Assembly: GCF_004564235.1 (NCBI RefSeq)
Contig: NZ_SOMN01000030.1
Location: forward strand, 1-64,000
DNA from: Cohnella luojiensis
GTDB taxonomy: Bacteria > Bacillota > Bacilli > Paenibacillales > Paenibacillaceae
DNA length: 64,000 bases
Direction: 5' to 3'
This document shows, piece after piece, positions 38,342-48,161 of the stretch (positions are counted from its first letter, which is position 1; each line of letters opens with the position of its first letter). The notes below the pieces were generated by a model. The model was not told the DNA's origin. It worked only from the letters and a program-made list of their open reading frames with translations, and ran no database searches. The position numbers were made by a program, and so were the translations under genes.

Positions 38342-39403
38342 ATGAATACTTACCGATATGAAGAAAATCCCATCATTACTCCTGCAGACGTTCGGCCGTA
38401 CCATGATGGCTTTGAGGTCATCGGCGCCTTTAATGCGGGCGTCGCGAAATTCAATGATGAAGTGCTTCTCCTGCTCCGTGTGGCAGAACGCCCGATAAGC
38501 GACGATCCAGGAATCGTGAAAGCCCCGATCTACAATCCGTCAACAGGGCTGCTGGAAATCGTCGATCTGAGAAAGGAGGATGCCCGCTACGATTTTTCCG
38601 ATCCGCGGATCGTCCGGGACGTAACGACTAGCGCAGGCTTCGCATATTTAACTTCAATCTCTTATGTACGGGCGGCACGCAGCAAAGACGGCCACAATTT
38701 TACGATCGATGACAATCCGTTAATCTATCCGTCTAATGACCAGGAAACGTTCGGAATCGAGGATCCGCGAGTCACTCAGATCGGAGACACCTACTACATC
38801 TACTTCTCTGCGGTATCGCCCGTAGGCATTGGCGAATCGATGGTGTCAACGAAAGACTTCATCCGTTTCGAGCATCACGGTATGATCTTCTGTCCGGACA
38901 ATAAGGACGCTCTACTGTTCCCCGAGAAAATCGGAGGAAAGTATTATGCGCTGCATCGGCCAACGACCAAGAGTATCGGTTCTCCGGAAATCTGGATTGC
39001 CGAATCGGAAAATTTGCTATATTGGGGAAACCATCGCCATCTGATCGGCCTTCGTCCGGGCATGTGGGACGGCGGACGCATAGGAGGCGGCGCGGTGCCG
39101 TTCAAGACGGAAAAGGGTTGGCTCGAGCTCTATCATGGCGCAACTCCCGATCATCGTTATTGCATGGGTGCTGTTTTGCTGGATTTAGATGATCCATCGA
39201 AAGTGCTCGCCCGTTCGAGCATTCCGATTCTTGAGCCAGAAGCAGTGTACGAGAAAGAAGGGTTTTTCGGGAATGTCGTGTTTTCTTGCGGAGTATTGGT
39301 GGAAGGCGATACCGTTAAGATGTATTACGGCGTAGCGGACACTTCCATGGCATGCGCAGAGCTTAGCCTTCAAGAAATAATGGACAGCTTGACTTGGGAA
39401 TGA
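38342..39403 (+). CDS. GH130 family beta-mannoside phosphorylase or mannosidase
   Basis: GH130 enzymes split beta-mannosides in the cytoplasm, most by phosphorolysis to mannose 1-phosphate. The 353-residue protein has the five-bladed propeller motifs: VIGAFNAGVAKF, YDFSDPRIV, GIEDPRVTQIGDTYYIYFSA with the general-acid Asp, ALHRP, WDGGRIGGGAVPF and LYHGA. There is no signal peptide. ATG 38342 follows AAAGGAGCTTAACCCC inside the previous gene. Linkage preference (beta-1,4 or beta-1,2) and phosphorylase versus hydrolase cannot be decided by eye. A terminator follows. Confidence 0.9.
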   Translation: MNTYRYEENPIITPADVRPYHDGFEVIGAFNAGVAKFNDEVLLLLRVAERPISDDPGIVKAPIYNPSTGLLEIVDLRKEDARYDFSDPRIVRDVTTSAGFAYLTSISYVRAARSKDGHNFTIDDNPLIYPSNDQETFGIEDPRVTQIGDTYYIYFSAVSPVGIGESMVSTKDFIRFEHHGMIFCPDNKDALLFPEKIGGKYYALHRPTTKSIGSPEIWIAESENLLYWGNHRHLIGLRPGMWDGGRIGGGAVPFKTEKGWLELYHGATPDHRYCMGAVLLDLDDPSKVLARSSIPILEPEAVYEKEGFFGNVVFSCGVLVEGDTVKMYYGVADTSMACAELSLQEIMDSLTWE

Positions 39404-39480
39404 GCGATTCTATCCGTGAAATATGCTAGAATGGTCAAGATCGCACTCTTAGAGAAATGCAATGAATGAATAGGAACACG

Positions 39481-39517
39481 GCCCTTCTTGAGCAGCTTGC
39501 TTAATAAGGGCTTTTAT
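39481..39517 (+). terminator. Terminator after the GH130 gene
   Basis: A long stem gccctt-c-ttgagc with gcttaa-t-aagggc is followed by TTTTATTT. Confidence 0.85.
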
Positions 39518-39557
39518 TTCCGGATTCCATTAGGAAAAAGGAAAGGGGGGATGAAAC

Positions 39558-41843
39558 TTGTCGTTTTTGAAGAGATTTCAACATCATCGGGTTTACAGGC
39601 GTCTCGTCCTTTCTTATTTACTTCTCATTACCTTAACGATCGCCATATTGTGCACGATATTGTATTCGTTATTTTCATCCAGGGCCGTCAAGGAAATCGA
39701 TCAGTCCTCGCGCGAAATGCTGTCGCAAGTCAGCTATACGGCAGATGTCGTATACAAGCAGGTCGAAGATATCTCTTATCAATTAATCAACGATAATCGC
39801 ATCGTTTCATTCATGTATTCGAAGACGGAAAATAAACAGGACAATTACAATGCGGGTCTGTTGCTTTCAACAGTGCAGAGCATGTACCCGTTCATTTCGA
39901 ACATAAGCCTATACAATCTCGTTACCGGAGCTTATATCGATGTCGCCGGACTTCCCGAAGATCCGGCGGTCCGGACGCATGAGAAGTCGCGGTATTTGGC
40001 GTTTTATCCGGACCGCGTTACCAGAAGCGGCGGGAATCCGATGCGAGTGCTCAGGTTTGTCGTCGTGCCGGAATACGCCTTGATTGCCAGCCCCAAATCT
40101 TTGATCGTACTGGATTTGCAAGAATCGTATATTCAGAATACGATGCGCAGCATAAGCAGCGTCTTCGACGACGCGAACAATTTCGTCGTGGATGGGAAAG
40201 GAAATGTGCTGTCCCATTCGAATCCGGAGCATTTTATGAAAGACTTTTCCAACCTGGAAGAGGTTCAAACGATATTGAAATCGAATGATGCCGAAGGCAG
40301 CTTCGTCCGCAAGATCGACAATAAAAAACAGCTTGTCACCTATGTGAAATCCCCTTCCCTTGATTGGAATTTCATCAGTGTCCGTCCTTATGACCAGTTG
40401 CTCTCCAATATTTATCAATTGAGGAATTGGACGCTTATGACGGCGGTGCTGCTGCTTGTCATCGGCATCGCTTTGTCGCTATTCGTGACCGGCAATTTCT
40501 ACAATCCGATCAAATCGCTGGTCGATAAGGTCAGCGAGCACAGGCAGGCTGGCCTTGGTCCGTTATTGAAGCTGGACGAATACAAGCTGTTGACGGAAGC
40601 GTTTGACAGCACCTTAGAGAATGCCAGATCAATGGAGTCTTCCTTATCCCGTTCGACCGAGATGATTACGAACAATGCGATGTTCGAAATGTTGCGGGGG
40701 GGATTGGATAAGCTATCCACTTCGGCAGAAAGCGTGAAGACATGGCGCGACCGTCTGACCGCCCCATACCTGGGTGTTGTCCTGCTGCGAGTGGATTCCT
40801 ACAGGGCATATAAGGACAATCACACCGCTTTCGACCGAAGACTGTTTCGTTTTGCCATATGCAACATCGCTCAGGAAATGCTCGGCAAATCGTACAAGAA
40901 CGACGTCATCATGATGGAAGATGACGAGATCGTCGTCGTCCTTCAAACCGAGCGTCCCGAATGGGACGGCGCAATCTATTTGATCCTAAGCGAAATTCAG
41001 GAATCCGTCCGTGCTTATTACAAATTATCGCTCTCCGCCAGCATCGGCGATATGTGCGGGTTGCTTGAGGAGCTTCGCGGCTCATATCAAACGGCTTGCG
41101 ACTATATGGAGTATCGAATGTTCGTGGGACATGGAGCCATTCTGGATGCCGGAATCGCCGTGAATCGGGCAGCCTCGCTTGATCGTTACCCGTCCTCGGT
41201 CGAACGCAAACTGATCGAGTCGATCAAGCTGTGCCACCTCAAGGAGATTCAAGAAGAAACCGATCATTGGATTTCGTTGATGCAGAAGTGCGAAACGCCT
41301 GCTCTGGCGGTGCAGTATACTCGTTTCTTGTTTACCGCGATCGTGCGGGAGTTCGAGAGCATAACGGAGTGGTGGAACGTCGGCCCCGATGAAATGTACG
41401 CTGCGATTAATGAGGTTCTGCATGCCGAAACGCTGGAGGATGTGCGGAAGCAGCTGGCGGGATTCGGGCAACGGCTGGTGTCGATGATCGAGGAACATCG
41501 GAACAATGCGGCGATCTTGAAGAACACCCGATTAATCGAGCAAGTGAAGGACATGCTGCAGGATAAATACGCGGAGCCTACGCTGTCGCTCGAATGGGTT
41601 TCCGAACAAGTCGCTTTGTCTTCCGGCTATGTAGGCAAGCTGTTTAAGTCGGTTATGGGAATGTCGTTTAATGAATATTTGACGCACGTGCGCCTGGAGC
41701 GGGCAAAGACGATGTTGGCGGAATCGTCTATCACCGTAGCCCAAATCGGGGAGCGGGTGGGTATTCACAACGTTTCGTATTTTACGACCTTGTTCAAGAA
41801 AAAGTACGGGGTCACACCTTCTCAGATCCGGGACAAAGCCTAA
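39558..41843 (+). CDS. Membrane-bound AraC-family regulator with extracellular sensor
   Basis: A 761-residue one-component regulator of the type common in Paenibacillaceae next to CUT1 importers. A first membrane helix lies at about 16-38 and a second at about 290-312. Between them is an extracellular dCache-like sensor domain. A cytoplasmic HAMP-like and linker region leads to a C-terminal AraC helix-turn-helix pair (about 660-758, LEWVSEQVALSSGYVGKLFK and VAQIGERVGIHNVSYFTTLFKKKYG). The start is TTG 39558 with AAAGGGGGG upstream. It likely senses an outside sugar or its binding protein and activates the importer genes downstream. Confidence 0.9.
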   Translation: MSFLKRFQHHRVYRRLVLSYLLLITLTIAILCTILYSLFSSRAVKEIDQSSREMLSQVSYTADVVYKQVEDISYQLINDNRIVSFMYSKTENKQDNYNAGLLLSTVQSMYPFISNISLYNLVTGAYIDVAGLPEDPAVRTHEKSRYLAFYPDRVTRSGGNPMRVLRFVVVPEYALIASPKSLIVLDLQESYIQNTMRSISSVFDDANNFVVDGKGNVLSHSNPEHFMKDFSNLEEVQTILKSNDAEGSFVRKIDNKKQLVTYVKSPSLDWNFISVRPYDQLLSNIYQLRNWTLMTAVLLLVIGIALSLFVTGNFYNPIKSLVDKVSEHRQAGLGPLLKLDEYKLLTEAFDSTLENARSMESSLSRSTEMITNNAMFEMLRGGLDKLSTSAESVKTWRDRLTAPYLGVVLLRVDSYRAYKDNHTAFDRRLFRFAICNIAQEMLGKSYKNDVIMMEDDEIVVVLQTERPEWDGAIYLILSEIQESVRAYYKLSLSASIGDMCGLLEELRGSYQTACDYMEYRMFVGHGAILDAGIAVNRAASLDRYPSSVERKLIESIKLCHLKEIQEETDHWISLMQKCETPALAVQYTRFLFTAIVREFESITEWWNVGPDEMYAAINEVLHAETLEDVRKQLAGFGQRLVSMIEEHRNNAAILKNTRLIEQVKDMLQDKYAEPTLSLEWVSEQVALSSGYVGKLFKSVMGMSFNEYLTHVRLERAKTMLAESSITVAQIGERVGIHNVSYFTTLFKKKYGVTPSQIRDKA

Positions 41844-41867
41844 AGGCCAAATAGCGCGAACCCTTTG

Positions 41868-41903
41868 CCGGGAGCGGACTTTTCCGCTCCCGGTCGTTTT
41901 TTT
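41868..41903 (+). terminator. Terminator after the AraC-type gene
   Basis: A perfect 11-bp stem ccgggagcgga / tccgctcccgg is followed by a T-rich tail ending in seven T. Confidence 0.95.
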
Positions 41904-41970
41904 CAACAATCGTTCCAAATTATTGAAAGGGGTTTGTGCGGCTTTGTGAAACGGTTGCGGATAATCGAAA

Positions 41971-41999
41971 TACACAAGGGATAACCGCTGCCGTATAGT
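41971..41999 (+). promoter_or_regulatory. Candidate activator-dependent promoter of the ABC importer
   Basis: A TATAGT -10 (41994-41999) has a poor -35, TACACA (41971-41976), at 17 bp. A weak -35 fits a promoter that needs the AraC-type activator. Upstream lie related half-sites (ggttgcggataat and gggataaccgc). Confidence 0.45.
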
Positions 42000-42030
42000 T
42001 GTGCCATAAGGAATGAAGAGAGGTGCATGC

Positions 42031-43014
42031 ATGCAACAACAGTCACCCATGAAGGCGCAGACAGCCTCTGACCGTTTTTATCAAACGGAGTGGAAAACAA
42101 AAAAAGGCCTGGTTCATGAGCTCCTCCGGAATCGGTTTTCCTATTTGCTCATCCTGCCGGCTGTCCTGTACGTGGCGATCTTCTCGTACGCGACGTACCC
42201 TTACTTGTTGATCGCATTTCAACGATTCAACTACAACAAGGATCTGTTCCATAGCGAATGGATCGGCTTGCAGAATTTCGAATTTTTCTTCAAAAGCAGC
42301 GATGCGCTCCGGATTACGTTGAATACGCTGCAGCTTAATCTTCTGTTCCTCGTGTTCGGTACGATATTCGCGGTAGCGCTGGCGGTCTTATTTAATGAGG
42401 TTCGCCAACGGCTATTCCAGAAAGTCGCCCAAACCGCGATGATTTTTCCGAATTTCCTTTCCTGGATCATCGTTAGCTATATGATGTACGGCTTGCTGTC
42501 CACCGACTTCGGCCTGATCAACAAATGGCTATCCTGGTTCGGATTAGAACCCGTGAACTGGTATACGAAGACGGAAGCGTGGCCGGCTATTCTCGTCGGA
42601 ATGAAGGTGTGGAAAGAAGCGGGAATGAGTTCGATCATCTATCTTGCGGCGATTACCGGAATCGATCATTCGTTGTATGAAGCGGCGGATATCGACGGAG
42701 CTTCCAGATGGCAAAAGATACGCAAGATCACGCTGCCATTGCTCGCTCCGACGATCGCGATTCTGACCTTGCTTAATTTGGGCAAAATCTTCTATGGAGA
42801 TTTCGGCATGATCTATGCGATTATCGGCGACAATGGCGTGCTGTTCCCGACGACGGACGTTATCGACACTTACGTATTCAGGGCGCTTCGCCAAATCGGC
42901 GATCCTTCCAACGCGGCGGCGGTAGGTTTGTTCCAATCGACGGTCGGCTTGATTCTCGTCTTCCTGTCCAATTGGTTTACCCGCAGATTTTTTAGGGAAG
43001 GAGCGTTGTATTAA
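42031..43014 (+). CDS. ABC sugar transporter permease, LplB type
   Basis: The first permease of a CUT1-class importer. The 327-residue protein has six membrane helices from about residue 35, and the EAA loop EAADIDGASRWQKIRKITLPLL that contacts the ATPase. ATG 42031 is chosen because GAGAGGTG is 6 nt upstream; ATG 42013 has no site. No ATPase gene lies in the cluster, so a shared MsmX-type ATPase is expected. Confidence 0.92.
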   Translation: MQQQSPMKAQTASDRFYQTEWKTKKGLVHELLRNRFSYLLILPAVLYVAIFSYATYPYLLIAFQRFNYNKDLFHSEWIGLQNFEFFFKSSDALRITLNTLQLNLLFLVFGTIFAVALAVLFNEVRQRLFQKVAQTAMIFPNFLSWIIVSYMMYGLLSTDFGLINKWLSWFGLEPVNWYTKTEAWPAILVGMKVWKEAGMSSIIYLAAITGIDHSLYEAADIDGASRWQKIRKITLPLLAPTIAILTLLNLGKIFYGDFGMIYAIIGDNGVLFPTTDVIDTYVFRALRQIGDPSNAAAVGLFQSTVGLILVFLSNWFTRRFFREGALY

Positions 43015-43887
43015 ATGAAGCGGAAATTCGAAGCCTCCACGGCGCTGATCTATTTGCTTCTCGGTACCTTCGCGCTTGCCTGCATCGTGCCAATGCTCCT
43101 GACTGTCATGGTATCCATTACGGATGAAAGCAGCATCATACGCAACGGGTATAGCCTGTTTCCCGAGAACTTCTCGGTTGAAGCCTACAGGACTCTCTAC
43201 AACAGCAGGGAAATGCTCTCGCAGAGCTTTTTCGTCTCCATCACGATCACTGTAGTCGGCACATTGGCGGCACTTGTCATTACCGGCATGGCGGCGTACA
43301 CGCTGGCCAATCCGAATGTAAAATACAGAGGCTTCCTGAATTTATTCTTCTTCATCACCCTTCTCTTCAATGGGGGCCTTGTTCCATGGTATATCATGTG
43401 CCAGAAGCTCGGGCTGACGGATAATCTGGCGGCCCTGATCGTACCGGCGCTAATGTTTAATGCCTTTAACATGTTTCTGGTCCGCAATTTCATGGATGCC
43501 CTTCCGCAGGCATTGCGGGAGTCCGCTTACATTGACGGAGCTAACGACATGAGGATCGCTTTTCAAATCTATTTGCCGATTTGCGTTCCGGTGCTTGCTA
43601 CCGTGACCTTGTTTTACGCCCTCTCCTATTGGAACGATTGGTTCAACGCCATCATGCTGGTGGACAGCAAGGACCTTTATCCGCTTCAATACGTGCTGTT
43701 CAAAATACGATCAAACATCGAGATGCTCACCATGATCCCGACGGGGGGCAGCATACAGTTTACGCCGCCGGCCGAATCCGCCAAAATGGCGACGGTTCTC
43801 GTTACGATCGGCCCGATCGTTTTCCTGTATCCGTTCTTGCAGCGCTATTTCGTGAAAGGCCTAATTGTCGGATCCGTAAAAGGCTGA
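43015..43887 (+). CDS. ABC sugar transporter permease, YtcP type
   Basis: The second permease. The 290-residue protein has six membrane helices and the EAA motif ESAYIDGANDMRIAFQIYLPI. ATG 43015 follows the previous stop with no gap and has AAGGAG inside the preceding gene, so the two permeases are coupled. Confidence 0.92.
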   Translation: MKRKFEASTALIYLLLGTFALACIVPMLLTVMVSITDESSIIRNGYSLFPENFSVEAYRTLYNSREMLSQSFFVSITITVVGTLAALVITGMAAYTLANPNVKYRGFLNLFFFITLLFNGGLVPWYIMCQKLGLTDNLAALIVPALMFNAFNMFLVRNFMDALPQALRESAYIDGANDMRIAFQIYLPICVPVLATVTLFYALSYWNDWFNAIMLVDSKDLYPLQYVLFKIRSNIEMLTMIPTGGSIQFTPPAESAKMATVLVTIGPIVFLYPFLQRYFVKGLIVGSVKG

Positions 43888-43892
43888 TATAT

Positions 43893-43915
43893 CCCTCATT
43901 TAATATGATGAGGTT
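43893..43915 (+). promoter_or_regulatory. Intercistronic hairpin between permease and binding protein
   Basis: A cctcat/atgagg stem with an 8-nt loop is followed by an AT-rich stretch, 40 nt before the binding-protein gene. Such hairpins can raise the binding-protein mRNA level over that of the permeases. Confidence 0.4.
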
Positions 43916-43952
43916 TATATATTAAAAAATCGCATTCAGGGAGAGGTCTACG

Positions 43953-45506
43953 ATGAAAAAATGGTTCAATGCATCAATGGCATTCGTCGTTCTCATGTTG
44001 GTTATTACGGCATGCGCCGGGAATAGCAACGACAACGAAGCACAGCCAAGCCCTTCGGGCAGCGAAGCTTCCGAAACGGCTGCCGAGTCCTCGGCAAATG
44101 CGGAAGAAACGGTTACCTTGAAATATGTTCTTCCCGGCACCGAGCCGAAAGAGTGGCAGGCAGTCAATGAGGAAGTCAACAAGAAGCTGTTGGCTGACGG
44201 CGTCAACGTTCAAATCGAGAAAGAATACATCGACTGGGGCGCTTGGGAGCAAAAACTGAACCTGAAGCTGTCCACCGGCGAAGATTTCGATATGTTCCAC
44301 GTCATGAACGACTGGATTTCTTTGGCTAACTATATCGGCCGCGGCGCCGTCAAGGATGTCGGCGCGGAAATCGAGGAATTCGGACCGAACTTGAAGACGG
44401 TCATTCCGGAATCGGTATGGAGCGGCGTCATCAAAGACGGAAAAACGTACGCAATTCCCGCTTATTGGTATGAGCCTGCGGTTGACGGCTCCTTCACGGC
44501 CAACCGCATTATCCTTAACAAAGCCGGCGTAACGGAAGTTCCAAAAACGCAAGAAGAGATGCTCGCGGCAATGGAGAAAGTCATGGCTTCCGAAGCGGGC
44601 GCCACGAAGCCTTACCTTCCGATTCGCGGCGGACTGCGCGACGCTTCCGACGTACTGCATCGAGCATACGATTCGTACCCGTTCGCGGTTAAAGACAAAA
44701 TCGCTTTCATCGGGCAAGACGGCAAGGTGAAAAACTGGGTAGAGTCGGACGAATTCAAAAACGACGCTAACTTCTTCCGTCAAGCGTACGCGAAAAAATT
44801 AACGAGCCCTGACATCCTGGTCATCAAACAGGAGCAAATCACCAAACAAATCGATAGCGCCAACTGGGCGTTCATGTTCGGAACGCCGGATAAGCGCGAA
44901 GAGATGCAAAAAACGTTCCCGGAAATGAAAGACGAAGACTTTACGCTGAGTCGCTTGAATCCGGAAAAACCGCACTACCGCATGATGAACGCGAAGAACG
45001 TCAACGCCGTAGCGGCAAACAGCAAACATCCGGAAGCCGCGGTAAAATTCCTGAATTGGCTATACGCAAGCCAAGAGAACTTCGACCTGTTCGTGTACGG
45101 AATCGAAGGAAAAACTTACAACAAAGTCGGCGATCGCGGCGTGGAAAGCATCAAAGGCGCCGATGGAGTCAACCTGTACCTGCAGGATGAGTGGATGATA
45201 GGCAACCTGAACTTCATTCGCTATAACCCAAACCTGCTCAGTGCGAAGAAAGCGCTGTTTCAAGCGGATCCGGAGGCGCAAACCTTCTATGCGGCGGATT
45301 TCTTCTTCGATCCGTCCGAGGTCAAGGCGGAAATGGCGAACGTACAATCCGTCCTGACTTCCGATGTCATGCCGATCTACGACGGCGTCGTGGAATACGA
45401 CAAAGGCATCAAAGGCGCTCTTGATAAGCTGAAAGCGGCAGGAGTCGATAAGGTGATTGCAGAATACCAAAAACAACTGGATGCCTACAAAGCATCGCAA
45501 AAATAA
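43953..45506 (+). CDS. Sugar ABC transporter substrate-binding lipoprotein, LplA type
   Basis: A 517-residue secreted lipoprotein. The signal peptide ends in the lipobox VITAC (Cys at about residue 21), followed by a Ser/Glu/Ala-rich linker (about 22-53) and a large extracellular-binding-protein fold that starts TLKYVLPGTEPKEWQ. It is longer than maltose-type binding proteins and like the LplA/YtcQ class used for complex glycans. ATG 43953 follows CAGGGAGAGG. The gene comes last in the importer operon, before a terminator. Confidence 0.93.
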   Translation: MKKWFNASMAFVVLMLVITACAGNSNDNEAQPSPSGSEASETAAESSANAEETVTLKYVLPGTEPKEWQAVNEEVNKKLLADGVNVQIEKEYIDWGAWEQKLNLKLSTGEDFDMFHVMNDWISLANYIGRGAVKDVGAEIEEFGPNLKTVIPESVWSGVIKDGKTYAIPAYWYEPAVDGSFTANRIILNKAGVTEVPKTQEEMLAAMEKVMASEAGATKPYLPIRGGLRDASDVLHRAYDSYPFAVKDKIAFIGQDGKVKNWVESDEFKNDANFFRQAYAKKLTSPDILVIKQEQITKQIDSANWAFMFGTPDKREEMQKTFPEMKDEDFTLSRLNPEKPHYRMMNAKNVNAVAANSKHPEAAVKFLNWLYASQENFDLFVYGIEGKTYNKVGDRGVESIKGADGVNLYLQDEWMIGNLNFIRYNPNLLSAKKALFQADPEAQTFYAADFFFDPSEVKAEMANVQSVLTSDVMPIYDGVVEYDKGIKGALDKLKAAGVDKVIAEYQKQLDAYKASQK

Positions 45507-45515
45507 GATAAGCGG

Positions 45516-45550
45516 CTGCTCCAAAGGTTACGACCTTTGGGGCAGTTCTT
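45516..45550 (+). terminator. Terminator after the binding-protein gene
   Basis: A stem ctgctccaaagg / cctttggggcag is followed by ttctt. The stem is strong and the T-run short. Confidence 0.75.
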
Positions 45551-45601
45551 GATTATCAATCTGGCAGCTTGCGCGTAACCAAGGGGATTGTGCTCCCTTA
45601 A

Positions 45602-46195
45602 TCAAGCGTCATAAGAGAAGAACTTGATCGTACACAAGCTAGTCGCTAAGCCTCCGGCGCTAATCGTCGCGACGGAGAGGAAGAAGGTATCCACCGAAAA
45701 TAGCAAACCGCCCGTGACTACCACGACAGCGTCCATAAGCAGGATCAAGACGCCAACGTTTACTTTTAATTTTTTAGCCAAGAGCTTGGCCAGCAAGTCA
45801 ATGCCTCCGGTACTCGTATCAAACCTAAGCAGAATACCAAAGCCAAGGCCGATGAAGAACCCCCCGACAACGGAAGCGAGAAACGGATAAGCAGCCACGA
45901 TAGTTCCCAGAGGATTGTAGGGGTCGAACAAATCGACGAAGTAAGACAGGAAGATCATGCCGAATAGGCTATGGAAAAATATAGCCCGGTCCTTATACCA
46001 TGTATATATAAAGACGGGTAAACCGCAAATAATGAGAACAGGACCAACTTTAGCGCCGAATAAGTACTTGGCGATAAGAGCTACGCCTATGAAACCTCCA
46101 TCTAGTACTTTAATGGGCATCAAGAAGAAATCAATTCCGGATGCGATCAATAAGCTGCCGATAATGATGGCAATGATTTTATGTAGCGAGTGCAA
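45602..46195 (-). CDS. YitT-family membrane protein
   Basis: A 197-residue protein with five to six membrane helices. It has the YitT-family start pattern (GSLLIASGIDFFLMPIKVLDGGFIG) and the STGGIDLLAKLL motif. The usual C-terminal DUF2179 domain of full-length YitT proteins is absent, so this is the short form. The start is TTG (46193-46195, minus strand) with AAGGGA about 10 nt upstream. It is the only minus-strand gene in the tuf-rpsJ gap. Its function is unknown. Confidence 0.85.
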   Translation of the reverse strand: MHSLHKIIAIIIGSLLIASGIDFFLMPIKVLDGGFIGVALIAKYLFGAKVGPVLIICGLPVFIYTWYKDRAIFFHSLFGMIFLSYFVDLFDPYNPLGTIVAAYPFLASVVGGFFIGLGFGILLRFDTSTGGIDLLAKLLAKKLKVNVGVLILLMDAVVVVTGGLLFSVDTFFLSVATISAGGLATSLCTIKFFSYDA

Positions 46196-46346
46196 GCGAA
46201 ACCAGTCCCTTCATTAGAGCCTGTCTTAACTATATGGAAGAGACGGGCGAGGCATGATAGAGACTGGAAAATAATTGGGGACTTAGCGTAAAACTTCGAA
46301 GATTTATTTGGAAATGACGACTAGGTATAAAAAGATAAAAATTGTG

Positions 46347-46375
46347 TTGCAATCGGTTGGGCAGATCGCTATAAT
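46347..46375 (+). promoter_or_regulatory. Sigma-A promoter of the S10 operon
   Basis: TTGCAA (46347-46352), 17-bp spacer and a perfect TATAAT (46370-46375). The S10 operon therefore has its own promoter, independent of tuf. Confidence 0.9.
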
Positions 46376-46379
46376 AGTG

Positions 46380-46833
<454 letters not shown>

Positions 46834-46879
46834 TTGTAGCATTAAGTAAATTAGATCCATGAAGAAAAGAGGTGTCAAC

Positions 46880-47506
46880 ATGTCAGGAATCTTGGGACGT
46901 AAACTCGGAATGACTCAACTATTCGCAGCTGACGGTAGCGTTGTACCGGTTACTGTAGTAGAAGCAACTCCGAACGTCGTATTACAAACGAAATCTGTGG
47001 ATAACGACGGATACGAAGCAGTACAGCTCGGCTTCGCGGATAAACGCGAGAAGCTAGCAACCAAACCAGCCATCGGCCACGCTAAAAAAGCGGGCACGGC
47101 ACCCAAGCGCTTCATTCGCGAAGTTAGCGGACTTACACCGGCTGACTTGGAAGTTGGTCAAGAACTTAAAGTTGACCAGTTCTCCGAAGGCGATATCGTT
47201 GACGTAACGGGTATTTCCAAAGGTAAAGGAACGACAGGCGCAATCAAACGTTGGGGCTTCCAACGCGGTAAGATGACGCATGGTTCCAAGTACCATCGCG
47301 GTAACGGATCGCTCGCGACCATTCGTGACGCAAACCGCGTACCAAAAGGCAAGAAAATGCACGGTCGTATGGGTAGCGAAACGGTTACTGTACAGAACCT
47401 TGAGGTCGTTAAAGTCGATCTTGAGCGTAACGTATTGTTGATCAAAGGCTCCGTACCGGGCGCTCGCAATAGTTATCTCAAAATCCGCACATCGGTGAAG
47501 AAATAA
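46880..47506 (+). CDS. rplC: 50S ribosomal protein L3
   Basis: L3 is an early assembly protein whose extended loop reaches the peptidyl transferase centre. The 208-residue protein starts [14 protein letters not shown] and has the [23 protein letters not shown] loop. ATG 46880 follows AGAGGTG; an upstream ATG at 46859 is less likely. Confidence 0.97.
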   Translation: MSGILGRKLGMTQLFAADGSVVPVTVVEATPNVVLQTKSVDNDGYEAVQLGFADKREKLATKPAIGHAKKAGTAPKRFIREVSGLTPADLEVGQELKVDQFSEGDIVDVTGISKGKGTTGAIKRWGFQRGKMTHGSKYHRGNGSLATIRDANRVPKGKKMHGRMGSETVTVQNLEVVKVDLERNVLLIKGSVPGARNSYLKIRTSVKK

Positions 47507-47537
47507 TTCACAATGTATGAGGAAAGGAGGACCACTC

Positions 47538-48161
47538 ATGCCGAAAGTTACTGTTTTTAATGTAGACGGCAAAGAAGTTGGACAATTGGATCTGGCAGAA
47601 GGAGTATTCGGACTTGAGCCGAATGTTCACGTGCTGCACAGCGCCGTATTGCTTCAACAAGCTTCGCTCCGCTCGGGCACGCACGATACGAAAGGTCGTT
47701 CGGAAGTTCGCGGAGGCGGACGCAAGCCTTGGAAACAAAAAGGAACTGGCCGCGCTCGTCAAGGTAGTATCCGTTCGCCGCAATGGAAAGGCGGCGGTAT
47801 CGTATTCGGACCAACGCCACGCAGCTACGGTTTCAAATTGCCTCGTAAAGTGCGTCGTTTGGCTATCAAATCCGCTTTGTCTAGCAAAGTTGTGGATAAC
47901 CAAATCATCGTTCTTGATCAGCTGAGCTTGTCCCAACCGAAAACGAAGGACATCGCTAAGCTTCTGAATAACCTCAAAGTATCTCGCAAGGCACTCGTTG
48001 TCACTGCAGACTTTGATAATAACGTGGCCCTGTCCGCGCGTAACATTCCTGGAGTCAAATTCGTCTCCGCAGAAGGAATCAACGTGCTTGACGTGATGAA
48101 ACATGATCAATTGATCATCACGAAGGATGCAGTCGCTAAAGTTGAGGAGGTGTTCGCGTAA
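47538..48161 (+). CDS. rplD: 50S ribosomal protein L4
   Basis: L4 lines the exit tunnel through a long loop, here the [18 protein letters not shown] segment near residues 58-75 that also affects macrolide binding. The 207-residue protein has normal length. ATG 47538 follows AAAGGAGG. Its stop shares a base with the rplW start (TAATG). Confidence 0.96.
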   Translation: MPKVTVFNVDGKEVGQLDLAEGVFGLEPNVHVLHSAVLLQQASLRSGTHDTKGRSEVRGGGRKPWKQKGTGRARQGSIRSPQWKGGGIVFGPTPRSYGFKLPRKVRRLAIKSALSSKVVDNQIIVLDQLSLSQPKTKDIAKLLNNLKVSRKALVVTADFDNNVALSARNIPGVKFVSAEGINVLDVMKHDQLIITKDAVAKVEEVFA

